Shown here in pieces: positions 1 to 7,558 of a DNA stretch of 64,000 nt (position 1 is the first letter of the stretch; each line of letters starts with the position of its first letter). Source of the DNA: Pseudalgibacter alginicilyticus (GTDB taxonomy: Bacteria > Bacteroidota > Bacteroidia > Flavobacteriales > Flavobacteriaceae). Made by a program: the position numbers and the translations under genes. Location of the stretch: positions 124,001 to 188,000 of the forward strand of contig NZ_CP012898.1 of the NCBI RefSeq assembly GCF_001310225.1, in the 5' to 3' direction. Below the pieces are notes generated by a model. That model ran no database searches and was not told where the DNA came from. It was given only the letters and a program-made list of their open reading frames with translations.

Positions 1-188
1 AACGAATCGTTTAAAGATGCTTTTATGACAAAATCGCCGTGTTCGTTGGAAAATGTTTTGGTGTTTTGGGTAATATTTATGATTTCAATGCCTTTAGCGG
101 TAGATTCATTGTCGTAAACCTTTCCAATAATGTTTTGGGAAGCCATTGAAAGGAGCAAGAGAAAAATTATGATTCTTAGATAAAACAT
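1..188 (-). CDS. Carboxypeptidase-like regulatory-domain protein, 5' part only
   Basis: This gene is cut by the left edge of the window; only the first 62 codons are visible. The start is the ATG at 188, complement strand. Residues 1-17 form a signal peptide with a hydrophobic core (FYLRIIIFLLLL) and a SerGln-type cleavage site. What follows (IIGKVYDN, then KGIEIIN and EHGDFVIKA) has the beta-sandwich pattern of the CarboxypepD_reg-like domain found at the N-terminus of Bacteroidota surface proteins and TonB receptors. The rest of the protein is outside the window, so its function cannot be named. Confidence 0.7.
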   Translation of the reverse strand, partial: MFYLRIIIFLLLLSMASQNIIGKVYDNESTAKGIEIINITQNTKTFSNEHGDFVIKASLNDS

Positions 189-269
189 TATTTTGATAGT
201 ATAGGTAATATCAAATTAATGTATTTTAATTGAAAAAATTAGACTACTTAAGATTCTTTTAAAGAAATA

Positions 270-659
270 TTAACGAAATAGATTGGTTATTTCAGGGGTT
301 ATTCGAGTTAAACGTTTTGTTTCAGAATCCATTAAGCACCAAGTAGTTTCAGATTTTGCAATGAGTTTTTGGGTTTGTTTGTTTATTATTTCAACAATGC
401 GTTTGGACTTTACCCCAGCAGATTTTTCTATGTAAGTTTTAAGGACGATAACATCATTTAAAAGCGCTTCACTTTTATATTCAATACAATGTTTTATCAA
501 AACCCAAAAACAGGTGTCTTTAATTTTTGGAGGCACTGCTAGCTGCCAATGTGCTTTTGCAACTTCTTGAACCCATTCCACATAACGTATGTTATTTACA
601 TGGTCTAATTCATCTAAATCGTCTTTACTAACTGTAATTTCTGTTTGATAGCTTTGCAT
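270..659 (-). CDS. Acyl-CoA thioesterase, hotdog fold (4-hydroxybenzoyl-CoA thioesterase type)
   Basis: This 129-residue protein is the normal length for a single hotdog domain. The motif DELDHVNNIRYVEW (about residues 16-29) is the catalytic Asp region of 4HBT/YbgC-like acyl-CoA thioesterases, in which Asp and the following His-Val-Asn stretch lie at the start of the central helix. It probably hydrolyses a cytosolic acyl-CoA; the substrate cannot be told from the sequence. A Bacteroidota -7 box lies 19 bases upstream of the start, so the gene is probably transcribed alone with a short leader. The preceding minus-strand gene starts at 188, downstream of it. Confidence 0.85.
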   Translation of the reverse strand: MQSYQTEITVSKDDLDELDHVNNIRYVEWVQEVAKAHWQLAVPPKIKDTCFWVLIKHCIEYKSEALLNDVIVLKTYIEKSAGVKSKRIVEIINKQTQKLIAKSETTWCLMDSETKRLTRITPEITNLFR

Positions 660-677
660 TCATTAGGGCATATATTA

Positions 678-685
678 CAAAAGTA
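678..685 (-). promoter_or_regulatory. -7 promoter box of the thioesterase gene
   Basis: On the minus strand this reads TACTTTTG, matching the Bacteroidota sigma consensus TAnnTTTG. It lies about 19 bases before the ATG at 659, giving a leader of roughly a dozen bases. I see no good TTTG at -33. Confidence 0.5.
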
Positions 686-890
686 ACTTTATTTTTTGTC
701 TTATTTATATTTGATAAATAATTTCTACCCTTTGGTGTAGGACGGTTAGAAATAAAAGTCATTTTATATGCAAAAAAACAAGTAGATATATTAGAGAGTG
801 CTAATTTAACCTAGGTGTAAGATGGTTTGCTTATCAAAAAAGAGGGTTGGGTTAATAATATTTGTAATAAATAAAATTTCTCTGTTTTTG

Positions 891-915
891 GATTAAAAGG
901 TGTCTTATTTTAATC
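891..915. promoter_or_regulatory. Inverted repeat upstream of uxaC, candidate operator
   Basis: GATTAAAA at 891-898 and TTTTAATC at 908-915 are perfect 8-base arms separated by 9 bases. The repeat lies just upstream of the -7 box at 926-933, where an activator or repressor would act. It is AT-rich and has no CG centre, so it does not resemble the LacI-type palindromes further on. Confidence 0.4.
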
Positions 916-925
916 TAAAAACCTA

Positions 926-933
926 TATTTTTG
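926..933 (+). promoter_or_regulatory. Candidate -7 box of uxaC
   Basis: TATTTTTG matches TAnnTTTG. It is 67 bases upstream of the uxaC ATG. No TTTG is seen at the right spacing for -33, so the promoter may need an activator. Confidence 0.4.
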
Positions 934-1000
934 TTTTAACAAAGACTTAAACTATAGTGTGGATAAAAAACTCATGTAAACATTTATAAAAATTATATTA

Positions 1001-2413
1001 ATGAATTTTAAAACCAATTTAAAATTTGATTTAGAATCTCTTTTTCTAAATTCAGATACAGCTAAAAAATTATATCATGATTTTGCAGCCAAAATGCCCA
1101 TAGTAGATTATCACAACCATTTGTCTGCAAAAAAAATAGCAGAAAACAAGCCGGTTGAAAACATAACGGCGGCTTGGTTAAAAGAGGATCACTATAAATG
1201 GCGTGGTATGCGTGCTAATGGTATTGATGAAACTTTTATTACAGGTGCTGCTTCGGACTATGAAAAGTTTGAAAAATGGGCGGAAACTGTGCCCTATACT
1301 GTAGGAAACCCCTTGTTTCACTGGAATCAAATGGAATTAAAGCGCTATTTTGATATAGATGAGGTTTTACAACCTTCCAATGCTAAAGCGGTTTATGACA
1401 AAGCGAATAGTGTTTTAAAAGAAAAAACACCAGCACAATTGTTGGAACATATGCAAGTAAAAGTTGTTTGTACTACCGATGACCCAACGGATTCTTTAGA
1501 ATATCATAAGCAAATAGCAGACGGTAATTTTTATACAAAAGTTCTACCAACTTTTCGTTCTGATGGTTTGTTTTTAATTGATGACGCCAATTTTCCCTCT
1601 TATATAAAAAAATTAGAAGCTTGTGTGGGATATATTATAACGTCTTTGCAAGACTATTATAAGGCTATTGATGATAGAATTGATTTTTTTCAATCTGTAG
1701 GCTGTAAATTATCTGATTACGGTATTGGAAGTCCGTTATTTGTAGAAGATTACACAGAAACAGAGGTTGCTGAAATTTTTAACAAATTTTTAAACAAAGA
1801 AACTTTGACTACTTTGGAAGTTGAGAAATTTAAATCTTGTTTATTGTTTTATTTAGCTAGAAAATATCATGAAAAAGGTTGGGCTCAGCAGTATCATTTA
1901 GGAGCTATTAGAAATAATAATAGAAGATTGCAAGCCAAATTTGGTTCGGATGCTGGTTGCGATTCTATTGGTGATTATACGATGGCACAACCGCTTTCAA
2001 AATTTTTAAATCAGTTGGATTTTGAAGGGAAATTAGCAAAAACCATTACATATAATTTGAACCCAGCATATAACGAAGTGTTTGCAACTATGATGGGTAA
2101 TTTTAACAGTGAAGAAGTTCCTGGTAAAATGCAATGGGGTGCTGCTTGGTGGTTTTTAGATCAAAAAGATGGTATTGAAAACAATTTGAGAATATTATCA
2201 AGTCTTGGTTTATTAAGCAGATCTTTAGGGATGTTAACTGATAGTAGAAGTTTTTTATCCTTTCCAAGACATGAGTATTTTAGAAGAATTTTATGTGATA
2301 TGTTAGGAAGCCAAATTGAAAAAGGGGAGTTGCCAAACGATATAGACTTTTTTGGAAAACTCGTAGAAAATATTTGCTATCATAATACGGTAAACTATTT
2401 TGAGTTTGATTAA
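1001..2413 (+). CDS. uxaC: Glucuronate isomerase (uronate isomerase)
   Basis: UxaC interconverts D-glucuronate and D-fructuronate (or galacturonate and tagaturonate) in the cytosol, the first step of hexuronate catabolism. The 470 residues match the family length. The amidohydrolase-like metal motif is His38-Asn-His40 in the context VDYHNHLSA. Further family landmarks are WRGMRANGID near residue 67, VVCTTDDPTDSLEYH near 155, and the C-terminal region FPRHEYFRRILCDMLG. It stands alone on the plus strand with a strong terminator at its end, convergent with eda. The reductase (uxaB) and mannonate/altronate dehydratases usually found with it are not in this window. Confidence 0.95.
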   Translation: MNFKTNLKFDLESLFLNSDTAKKLYHDFAAKMPIVDYHNHLSAKKIAENKPVENITAAWLKEDHYKWRGMRANGIDETFITGAASDYEKFEKWAETVPYTVGNPLFHWNQMELKRYFDIDEVLQPSNAKAVYDKANSVLKEKTPAQLLEHMQVKVVCTTDDPTDSLEYHKQIADGNFYTKVLPTFRSDGLFLIDDANFPSYIKKLEACVGYIITSLQDYYKAIDDRIDFFQSVGCKLSDYGIGSPLFVEDYTETEVAEIFNKFLNKETLTTLEVEKFKSCLLFYLARKYHEKGWAQQYHLGAIRNNNRRLQAKFGSDAGCDSIGDYTMAQPLSKFLNQLDFEGKLAKTITYNLNPAYNEVFATMMGNFNSEEVPGKMQWGAAWWFLDQKDGIENNLRILSSLGLLSRSLGMLTDSRSFLSFPRHEYFRRILCDMLGSQIEKGELPNDIDFFGKLVENICYHNTVNYFEFD

Positions 2414-2453
2414 GAACTATTTCTTAATTATTTCTTTGAAATGGCACACAAAC

Positions 2454-2493
2454 AAAAAGACCAAAGTAATTTTAATTACTTTGGTCTTTTTTT
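2454..2493. terminator. Bidirectional terminator between uxaC and eda
   Basis: A perfect stem (AAAGACCAAAGTAATT paired with its complement, loop of two or three bases) is flanked by A5 on the left and T7 on the right. It can therefore end both convergent transcripts. Confidence 0.85.
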
Positions 2494-2524
2494 ATTGAAT
2501 TCTTTAATTTTATCTAAAAGGCAA

Positions 2525-3193
2525 TTACTTTCTAATAGATTTGATAATTTCTAAAGCCGATTTTACATCCTTTTCTAACTTTGCATAATCTTTATTAGCG
2601 ATTATATCCTTAGAAATTAATTGTGAGCCCATCCCAACACAGGTTACTCCGGCGTTAAACCAACCTGTTAAGTTTTCAACAGTAGGAGAGACCCCGCCTG
2701 TTGGCATAATGCTGGTCCATGGTTGCGGGCCTTTAATACCTTTCACAAATTGAGGTCCGTAAATATCACCAGGGAACAATTTAACGATTTCACAACCTAA
2801 CTCTTCAGCTTTAGTTATTTCAGTTAATGTTCCGCATCCAGGCGACCATAGTACTTTTTTACGGTTACATACAATAGCGATATCCTCTCTTAAAACAGGT
2901 GTAACAATAAAGTTTGCGCCTAAAGACATATATAAGGTTGCTTGTCCAGCATCGGTAACAGAACCAACGCCCATAATCATACCAGGTAATTCTTTAATAG
3001 CGTATTTGGTTAATTCACCAAAAACTTCATGAGCAAAATCACCTCTTGCTGTAAATTCCATTAAACGAGCACCACCATCGTAACATGCTTTTAATACGTT
3101 TTTACTTAATTCTAAATCATTACTGAAAAACAAAGGAACCATTCCTGTTTCTTTCATGACTTGTGCTACTTCTAATCTTGAAAATTGAGCCAT
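2525..3193 (-). CDS. eda: KDPG / 4-hydroxy-2-oxoglutarate aldolase
   Basis: This enzyme cleaves 2-keto-3-deoxy-6-phosphogluconate to pyruvate and glyceraldehyde-3-phosphate, the last step of the KdgK route. The 222-residue TIM-barrel protein has the Schiff-base lysine in VKLFPG (Lys138) and the general-base glutamate in MEFTARGD (Glu46). These correspond to Lys133 and Glu45 of the E. coli enzyme. PTGGVSP near residue 164 is the phosphate-binding loop. The gene lies 36 bases downstream of kdgK on the same strand and forms an operon with it. Confidence 0.93.
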   Translation of the reverse strand: MAQFSRLEVAQVMKETGMVPLFFSNDLELSKNVLKACYDGGARLMEFTARGDFAHEVFGELTKYAIKELPGMIMGVGSVTDAGQATLYMSLGANFIVTPVLREDIAIVCNRKKVLWSPGCGTLTEITKAEELGCEIVKLFPGDIYGPQFVKGIKGPQPWTSIMPTGGVSPTVENLTGWFNAGVTCVGMGSQLISKDIIANKDYAKLEKDVKSALEIIKSIRK

Positions 3194-3229
3194 TTTTTTA
3201 ATGTTTAATTGTTATTTTGCACATTTGTA

Positions 3230-4270
3230 TTATCTCGCAACTCTACCTGAAGCATCGCCCCCCATTAACTTATTAACTTCTTCAACAGTGGCTAAGTTAG
3301 CATCACCTTTGATAGTGTGTTTTAAGCAAGATGCCGCAACGGCAAAATCTAATGCGTTTTGGTCGTTATCAGGGTATGTCAATAAACCATAAATTAAACC
3401 GCCCATAAAAGAATCTCCACCACCAACACGGTCAACGATATCAGTAATTTGGTATTGACGTGTTTCTAACATTTTTTCACCATCATATAAAACACCAGCC
3501 CAAGTATTATGAGAAGCTGAAATAGATCCTCTTAAGGTAGTAATTACTTTTTTAGCTCTTGGGAATTTTTTCATCATTTGTTGACAAACAGATAAGAAAG
3601 CTTCTGCTTTAACATTGTGTCCAGCTGTTTGAACAGCAGCACCATCAGGTTTAATTCCAAAGTGCATTTCAGCATCTTCTTCATTGCCTAAAATTATATC
3701 GCAATATGATGTCAATTCAGTCATGATAGCTTCTCGATCACCACCATATTTCCATAGTTTAGCACGGTAATTTAAATCAGTTGAAATAGTGATGCCTAAT
3801 CTACTTGCAGCTTTTACAGCTTCTAAGCATACATCTGCTGAACTTTGCGAAATAGCAGGTGTAATTCCAGTCCAGTGAAACCACTCAACACCTTCAAAAA
3901 CAGCATCCCAGTCAATCATCCCTGATTGGATTGTAGACATAGAAGAATATGCTCTATCATATACTACTTTACTACCTCTAGATACAGCTCCTGTTTCTAA
4001 AAAATAAATACCTAAACGCTCACCACCCCATACAATTTTATCAACACCAACGCCTCTTTTTCGCATTTCCATCATAGCACATTCACCTATATCATTTTTT
4101 GGCAAACGCGTTACGAAATCACAGGAAATACCATAATTTGCTAATGATACAGCCACGTTAGATTCGCCACCACCATAAACAACATCAAAACTGTTTGCTT
4201 GTGAAAATCTTAAAAATCCTTCGGGAGCTAATCTTAACATGATTTCTCCAAATGTTACTACTCTACTCAT
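3230..4270 (-). CDS. kdgK: 2-keto-3-deoxygluconate kinase, PfkB family
   Basis: It phosphorylates 2-keto-3-deoxygluconate (KDG), made by KduD, to KDPG for Eda. The 346 residues fit the ribokinase/PfkB family. GGGESNVAVSLANYG near residue 33 is the substrate-binding signature. DRVGGGDSFMGGLIYG near residue 281 is the ATP-site signature with the catalytic Asp; the usual GAGD is GGGD here. The neighbours (eda downstream, kduI/kduD nearby) point to KDG rather than another sugar. A LacI-type palindrome at 4326-4345 lies 56 bases upstream of the start. Confidence 0.92.
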   Translation of the reverse strand: MSRVVTFGEIMLRLAPEGFLRFSQANSFDVVYGGGESNVAVSLANYGISCDFVTRLPKNDIGECAMMEMRKRGVGVDKIVWGGERLGIYFLETGAVSRGSKVVYDRAYSSMSTIQSGMIDWDAVFEGVEWFHWTGITPAISQSSADVCLEAVKAASRLGITISTDLNYRAKLWKYGGDREAIMTELTSYCDIILGNEEDAEMHFGIKPDGAAVQTAGHNVKAEAFLSVCQQMMKKFPRAKKVITTLRGSISASHNTWAGVLYDGEKMLETRQYQITDIVDRVGGGDSFMGGLIYGLLTYPDNDQNALDFAVAASCLKHTIKGDANLATVEEVNKLMGGDASGRVAR

Positions 4271-4325
4271 TTTTTGTCTGTTTATTTATAATTAATTGAT
4301 TTTTTTTATTCTAAATAACCTTTTT

Positions 4326-4345
4326 TTGTTCAATCGTTTGAACAA
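4326..4345. promoter_or_regulatory. LacI-type operator upstream of kdgK
   Basis: TTGTTCAATCGTTTGAACAA is a 20-base palindrome with a CG centre; 18 of 20 positions match its own reverse complement. CG-centred palindromes are the normal operators of LacI-family regulators. A near-copy lies at 4486-4505, next to the adjacent LacI gene, so regulator 1 probably controls both kdgK-eda and itself. Confidence 0.7.
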
Positions 4346-4480
4346 ATCTTTTAAAAAAGAAATGCTTTATAAAAAAACACTTCATGGGTTATTATAAAAA
4401 AATGTTTGAATATACTTATTTTACTGGTGATTATAAGATAAAATAAAATGAAAAATCTTTTTTTTCTTATAAAAACCACT

Positions 4481-4488
4481 TAGTTTTG
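4481..4488 (+). promoter_or_regulatory. -7 box of LacI regulator 1
   Basis: TAGTTTTG matches TAnnTTTG. It overlaps the first TTG (4486) of the long reading frame, so that TTG cannot be the translation start if this promoter is used. The next in-frame start is TTG 4519. Confidence 0.55.
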
Positions 4489-4505
4489 TTCAAACGATTA
4501 ATCAA
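4486..4505. promoter_or_regulatory. Second LacI-type operator, overlapping the regulator's own promoter
   Basis: TTGTTCAAACGATTAATCAA resembles the reverse complement of the 4326-4345 operator, differing only in the last half-site. It covers the end of the -7 box and the expected transcription start of the lacI gene. That is an autorepression geometry. Confidence 0.6.
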
Positions 4506-4518
4506 ATATATAATATTT

Positions 4519-5547
4519 TTGGCAACAACAAAAAAATCTACTATAAAAGATATTGCAAATGTGTTGGGTATTACGCCCTCAGCAGTTTCAAAAGCTTTAA
4601 ATAATCATCCTAGAATCAGTGTAAAAACCAAAGAGGATGTAATTCAAGTTGCTAAAAACTTAAATTATCAACCTAATCATTTGGCAAGTGCTTTAAGAAA
4701 AGGAAAAAGTAATTTGGTTGGTTTGATTATACCTAAAGCAAATAGTCATTTCTTTTCTTCAGTGTTACAAAGTATTGAAGAGATATTAAATGATAAAGGA
4801 TATAGTGTAATTATTTCTCAATCTAATGAATCATATAAAAAGGAGTGTGAAAGTATTGATGTTCTTTTATTTACTCAAGTTGATGGTGTAATTGCCTCAT
4901 TAGCCAATGAAACTTTAAATTTTTCTCATTATGAGAAAATAAAGGCCAATGGAATTCCATTAATTTTATTTGACCGTGGTGAAAATGATTTGGAGGTTGA
5001 TTATGTAGGAATAAATGATTACCAAAGCAGTCATTTGATTGTGAATCATCTAGTTGAGCAAGGGTGTAAAAGAATTGCTCATATTGCTGGATACAGACAT
5101 ACAAGAATTTATAAAAATAGAATTATTGGCTACGTGGACGCGCTTAAAAAGCATGATTTACCAATTGAAAACGATTTAATTTTAGAAGGCAGTTTAAGTT
5201 TAGAAGATGGAAGAAAAAAAATGGAAGCACTTTTAAAATTACCAAATAGACCGGATGCTGTTTATGCAGCTGGTGATTTTGCTGCATTGGGCGCTTTGCA
5301 AGTATTAAAGGAGAACCAGATAAAGGTGCCCGATGAGATTTCATTAGTAGGTTTTGGTAATGAGCCATTTACTTCTTTTGTAAGTCCTTCTATAACAACA
5401 ATCAATCAGCATAGTGAAGAAATAGGTCGATTAGCTGCAGAAGCTTTTTTGTATCGTATCAAAAACCCTAAAAAAAAGGTGTCCTTAAATAAAATGATAT
5501 TGAATGCAGAATTGGTCGTTCGAGAATCTTCAAATAAAAATCCTTAA
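4519..5547 (+). CDS. LacI-family transcriptional regulator 1 (uronate operon)
   Basis: A helix-turn-helix (STIKDIANVLGITPSAVSK) at the N-terminus is followed by the hinge helix (PNHLASALRKG) and a periplasmic-binding-protein-like effector domain with the family landmarks GLIIPKANSHFFSSV and VDGVIASLA, then SLVGFGNEPF. I place the start at TTG 4519 (342 residues), because the alternative TTG at 4486 lies inside the promoter and would add a hydrophobic tail (RLIKYIIF) not typical of LacI proteins. The gene is divergent from kdgK-eda, with operator candidates at both promoters. The effector is probably KDG or a related uronate; that is inferred from the neighbours. Confidence 0.85.
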   Translation: MATTKKSTIKDIANVLGITPSAVSKALNNHPRISVKTKEDVIQVAKNLNYQPNHLASALRKGKSNLVGLIIPKANSHFFSSVLQSIEEILNDKGYSVIISQSNESYKKECESIDVLLFTQVDGVIASLANETLNFSHYEKIKANGIPLILFDRGENDLEVDYVGINDYQSSHLIVNHLVEQGCKRIAHIAGYRHTRIYKNRIIGYVDALKKHDLPIENDLILEGSLSLEDGRKKMEALLKLPNRPDAVYAAGDFAALGALQVLKENQIKVPDEISLVGFGNEPFTSFVSPSITTINQHSEEIGRLAAEAFLYRIKNPKKKVSLNKMILNAELVVRESSNKNP

Positions 5548-6563
5548 CTTTTTTTACTAGAGTTTCTTATAATAAGCTCAGAATTAAGAACTGTTGAAGG
5601 AGTATCCGTATTTGTAGATTTACTTTCAATAAGTTCTAATAACAGGCTGGACGCTCTTTTACCAATGTCAAATGCAGGTTGATTAATGGTGGTTAAAGAG
5701 GGATCAATAACAGCTGAAATAGGGTCGTTGTTAAAACCAGCAACAGAAATATCTTCAGGGACTTTAATGCCTTGACTTTTAAAATATTGCATTGCAGCTA
5801 TGGCAGCAGTATCATTTGCAGAAATTAAGCCGTCAACTGTCCCTAATTTTAATAATTTTTTAGCAGAATTAATTCCATCTTCTTCAGATAAATTTGATTC
5901 AAAAATATAATGGTCATTTACTTTAATGTTATGCTTTTTTAAGGCTGCTAAATAGCCATTTTTACGTTGCCTGTATAGCTCAATGTTTTGAGAACCAGAA
6001 AAGTGAGCAATATGCTTACAGCCTTCAAAAATTAGATGTTCTGTAGTCATAAAGCTAGCATGAAAGTTATCAATATTTATGTTGGTACAGTTTTCTAAAT
6101 CACATGGTCTATCAAAAAAAATAATAGGATTGTTCAGGTTTCTATAAGCTTCCAAATGTTCATAATTTGTGGTTTCCATGGAGATGGAAATTATAACCCC
6201 ATCCACTCGATTAGAAATAAGTGTTGACATTATCTTTTTTTCCCTATCAAGAATATCTAAAGTTTGGCAAATAATAACATTATAACCAGCTTCATAAGCT
6301 GTTTCTTCAATACCAGCAATAACCGTTGAAAAGAAATGACGTGAAATTCTAGGCAAAACAACAGCAATGGTATGTGTTTTGTTAGTGCGTAGATTAGATG
6401 CTAAACTATTTTTTTGATATCCCAATTCCTTTGCTTTTTGTATAACAGCATCTTTTGTTGTTTTTGAAACACGCGGGCTATCATTTAAAGCCCTAGAAAC
6501 TGTAGAACTGTCAATTCCTAAGGATTTTGAAATATCATGAATGGTAGCTTTCTCTTTTTTCAT
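5544..6563 (-). CDS. LacI-family transcriptional regulator 2 (kduI-kduD)
   Basis: This 339-residue paralogue of regulator 1 has an HTH at residues 6-27 (ATIHDISKSLGIDSSTVSR), a hinge helix (NSLASNLRTN), and an effector domain with AVVLPRISRHFFSTV and VDGVIISIS. It is transcribed towards regulator 1, and the two stop codons share the TTAA at 5544-5547. The start is divergent from kduI, and a perfect palindrome lies between the two promoters. It probably represses kduI-kduD and itself until an uronate intermediate binds. Confidence 0.92.
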   Translation of the reverse strand: MKKEKATIHDISKSLGIDSSTVSRALNDSPRVSKTTKDAVIQKAKELGYQKNSLASNLRTNKTHTIAVVLPRISRHFFSTVIAGIEETAYEAGYNVIICQTLDILDREKKIMSTLISNRVDGVIISISMETTNYEHLEAYRNLNNPIIFFDRPCDLENCTNINIDNFHASFMTTEHLIFEGCKHIAHFSGSQNIELYRQRKNGYLAALKKHNIKVNDHYIFESNLSEEDGINSAKKLLKLGTVDGLISANDTAAIAAMQYFKSQGIKVPEDISVAGFNNDPISAVIDPSLTTINQPAFDIGKRASSLLLELIESKSTNTDTPSTVLNSELIIRNSSKKS

Positions 6564-6603
6564 TAAGTATTACTAATATATTTTATCAAAAAAATAATTC
6601 AGA

Positions 6604-6611
6604 CAAATATA
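6604..6611 (-). promoter_or_regulatory. -7 box of LacI regulator 2
   Basis: On the minus strand this reads TATATTTG (TAnnTTTG). The TTG 16 bases upstream of it lies inside the 6624-6641 palindrome. Confidence 0.5.
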
Positions 6612-6623
6612 AGTAAAATCTAT

Positions 6624-6641
6624 AATACAATCGATTGTATT
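6624..6641. promoter_or_regulatory. Perfect LacI operator between regulator 2 and kduI
   Basis: AATACAATCGATTGTATT is an 18-base perfect palindrome with a CG centre. Its two halves supply the -33 TTG of both divergent promoters (6604-6611 minus and 6658-6665 plus). Bound repressor would block both. Its CAATCG-TTG core resembles that of the kdgK operator, but the flanks differ. Confidence 0.75.
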
Positions 6642-6657
6642 TTTGGTTTTAATTTAT

Positions 6658-6665
6658 TACTTTTG
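6658..6665 (+). promoter_or_regulatory. -7 box of the kduI operon
   Basis: TACTTTTG matches TAnnTTTG, with ATTG at 6634-6637 (20-base spacing) as -33. It shows that kduI translation starts at ATG 6691, not at the upstream TTG 6643. Confidence 0.6.
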
Positions 6666-6690
6666 TGCAAACATTAAACGAAATTTAATT

Positions 6691-7533
6691 ATGAGTACAA
6701 ACTGTGAGGTAAGATATGCGGCCTCTCCGCGTGAAGTAAAAAAAATGGATACCGCTGAACTTAGAGATGAGTTTTTAGTAAAAGATTTAATGACGAAAGA
6801 CGGTGTTAATTGGATATATTCCCACTATGATAGATTTATGGTTGCAGGTATTGTTCCTGTAAATAAATCAGTTGTTTTAGAAACGATTGATGCATTGAAA
6901 TCTGAATTTTTTCTACAAAGAAGGGAGTTAGGAATTATAAATATTGGTGAAGCAGGTGTTGTTAATGTTGACGGAACAGAGTATGTTTTAGAGCATAAAG
7001 AAGCATTGTATTTAGGTCAAGGTAATAAAGAGGTTTCTTTTTCTAGTAAATCATCTAACAGCCCAGCTATGTTTTATTTGAATTCTACACCAGCTCATAA
7101 ATCATTTCCAAATAAAAAAATAGGAACAAATGATGTAGAGGTTATTGAGTTAGGTGCTCCTGAAACAGCAAATGCACGTACTTTAAGAAAATATATTGTA
7201 AATAGTGTTGTAGATGTATGTCAATTGCAAATGGGAATGACTACAATTAAATCGGGTAGTTCATGGAATACTATGCCTGCTCACGTACATGACCGTAGGA
7301 TGGAAGTCTATTTTTACTTTGAAGTGCCAGAAGATCAAGCTGTATGTCATTTTATGGGAGAAACAAATGAAACAAGACATATATGGATGGCTAATAATGA
7401 AGCAGTTATTTCACCACCATGGTCTATTCACTCTGGTTCAGGTACAAGTAGCTATAGCTTTATTTGGGGTATGGCAGGTGAAAACTTAGACTATGGAGAT
7501 ATGGATGTTTGTCCAACGAATGAATTAAGATAA
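6691..7533 (+). CDS. kduI: 5-dehydro-4-deoxy-D-glucuronate isomerase
   Basis: KduI isomerises 4-deoxy-L-threo-5-hexosulose uronate, the spontaneous product of unsaturated uronates, to 3-deoxy-D-glycero-2,5-hexodiulosonate for KduD. The double-cupin protein is 280 residues from ATG 6691, close to the E. coli enzyme. The N-terminus (EVRYAASPREVKKMDTAELR) is the family's. The metal-binding cupin ligands are in HVHDRRMEVYFYF and the late histidine in PPWSIHSGSG. The longer frame from TTG 6643 starts upstream of the -7 box and is rejected. It is first in an operon with kduD (25 bases downstream) and the DUF4861 gene. Confidence 0.95.
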   Translation: MSTNCEVRYAASPREVKKMDTAELRDEFLVKDLMTKDGVNWIYSHYDRFMVAGIVPVNKSVVLETIDALKSEFFLQRRELGIINIGEAGVVNVDGTEYVLEHKEALYLGQGNKEVSFSSKSSNSPAMFYLNSTPAHKSFPNKKIGTNDVEVIELGAPETANARTLRKYIVNSVVDVCQLQMGMTTIKSGSSWNTMPAHVHDRRMEVYFYFEVPEDQAVCHFMGETNETRHIWMANNEAVISPPWSIHSGSGTSSYSFIWGMAGENLDYGDMDVCPTNELR

Positions 7534-7558
7534 TCAATAAAAAAAGAAAATAAAAAGT

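Larger units (their letters stand above)
660..1000. other. Intergenic region between the thioesterase gene and uxaC
   Basis: There are 341 bases without a gene. The region carries the divergent promoters (boxes at 678-685 minus and 926-933 plus), an inverted repeat at 891-915, and an imperfect 16-base direct repeat (734-749 and 814-829, 13 of 16 identical). No ORF of note is present on either strand. Confidence 0.6.

Noticed and set aside
734-829. Imperfect 16-base direct repeat GGTGTA...GGTT
   Set aside because: Only 13 of 16 bases match and no function or mobile element goes with it.
4486-4518. Longer N-terminus of LacI regulator 1 from TTG 4486
   Set aside because: The TTG is part of the -7 box and the added residues do not look like a LacI N-terminus.
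6643-6690. Longer N-terminus of KduI from TTG 6643
   Set aside because: It begins upstream of the -7 box; KduI homologues start at the MSTNCEVRYA-type sequence at 6691.
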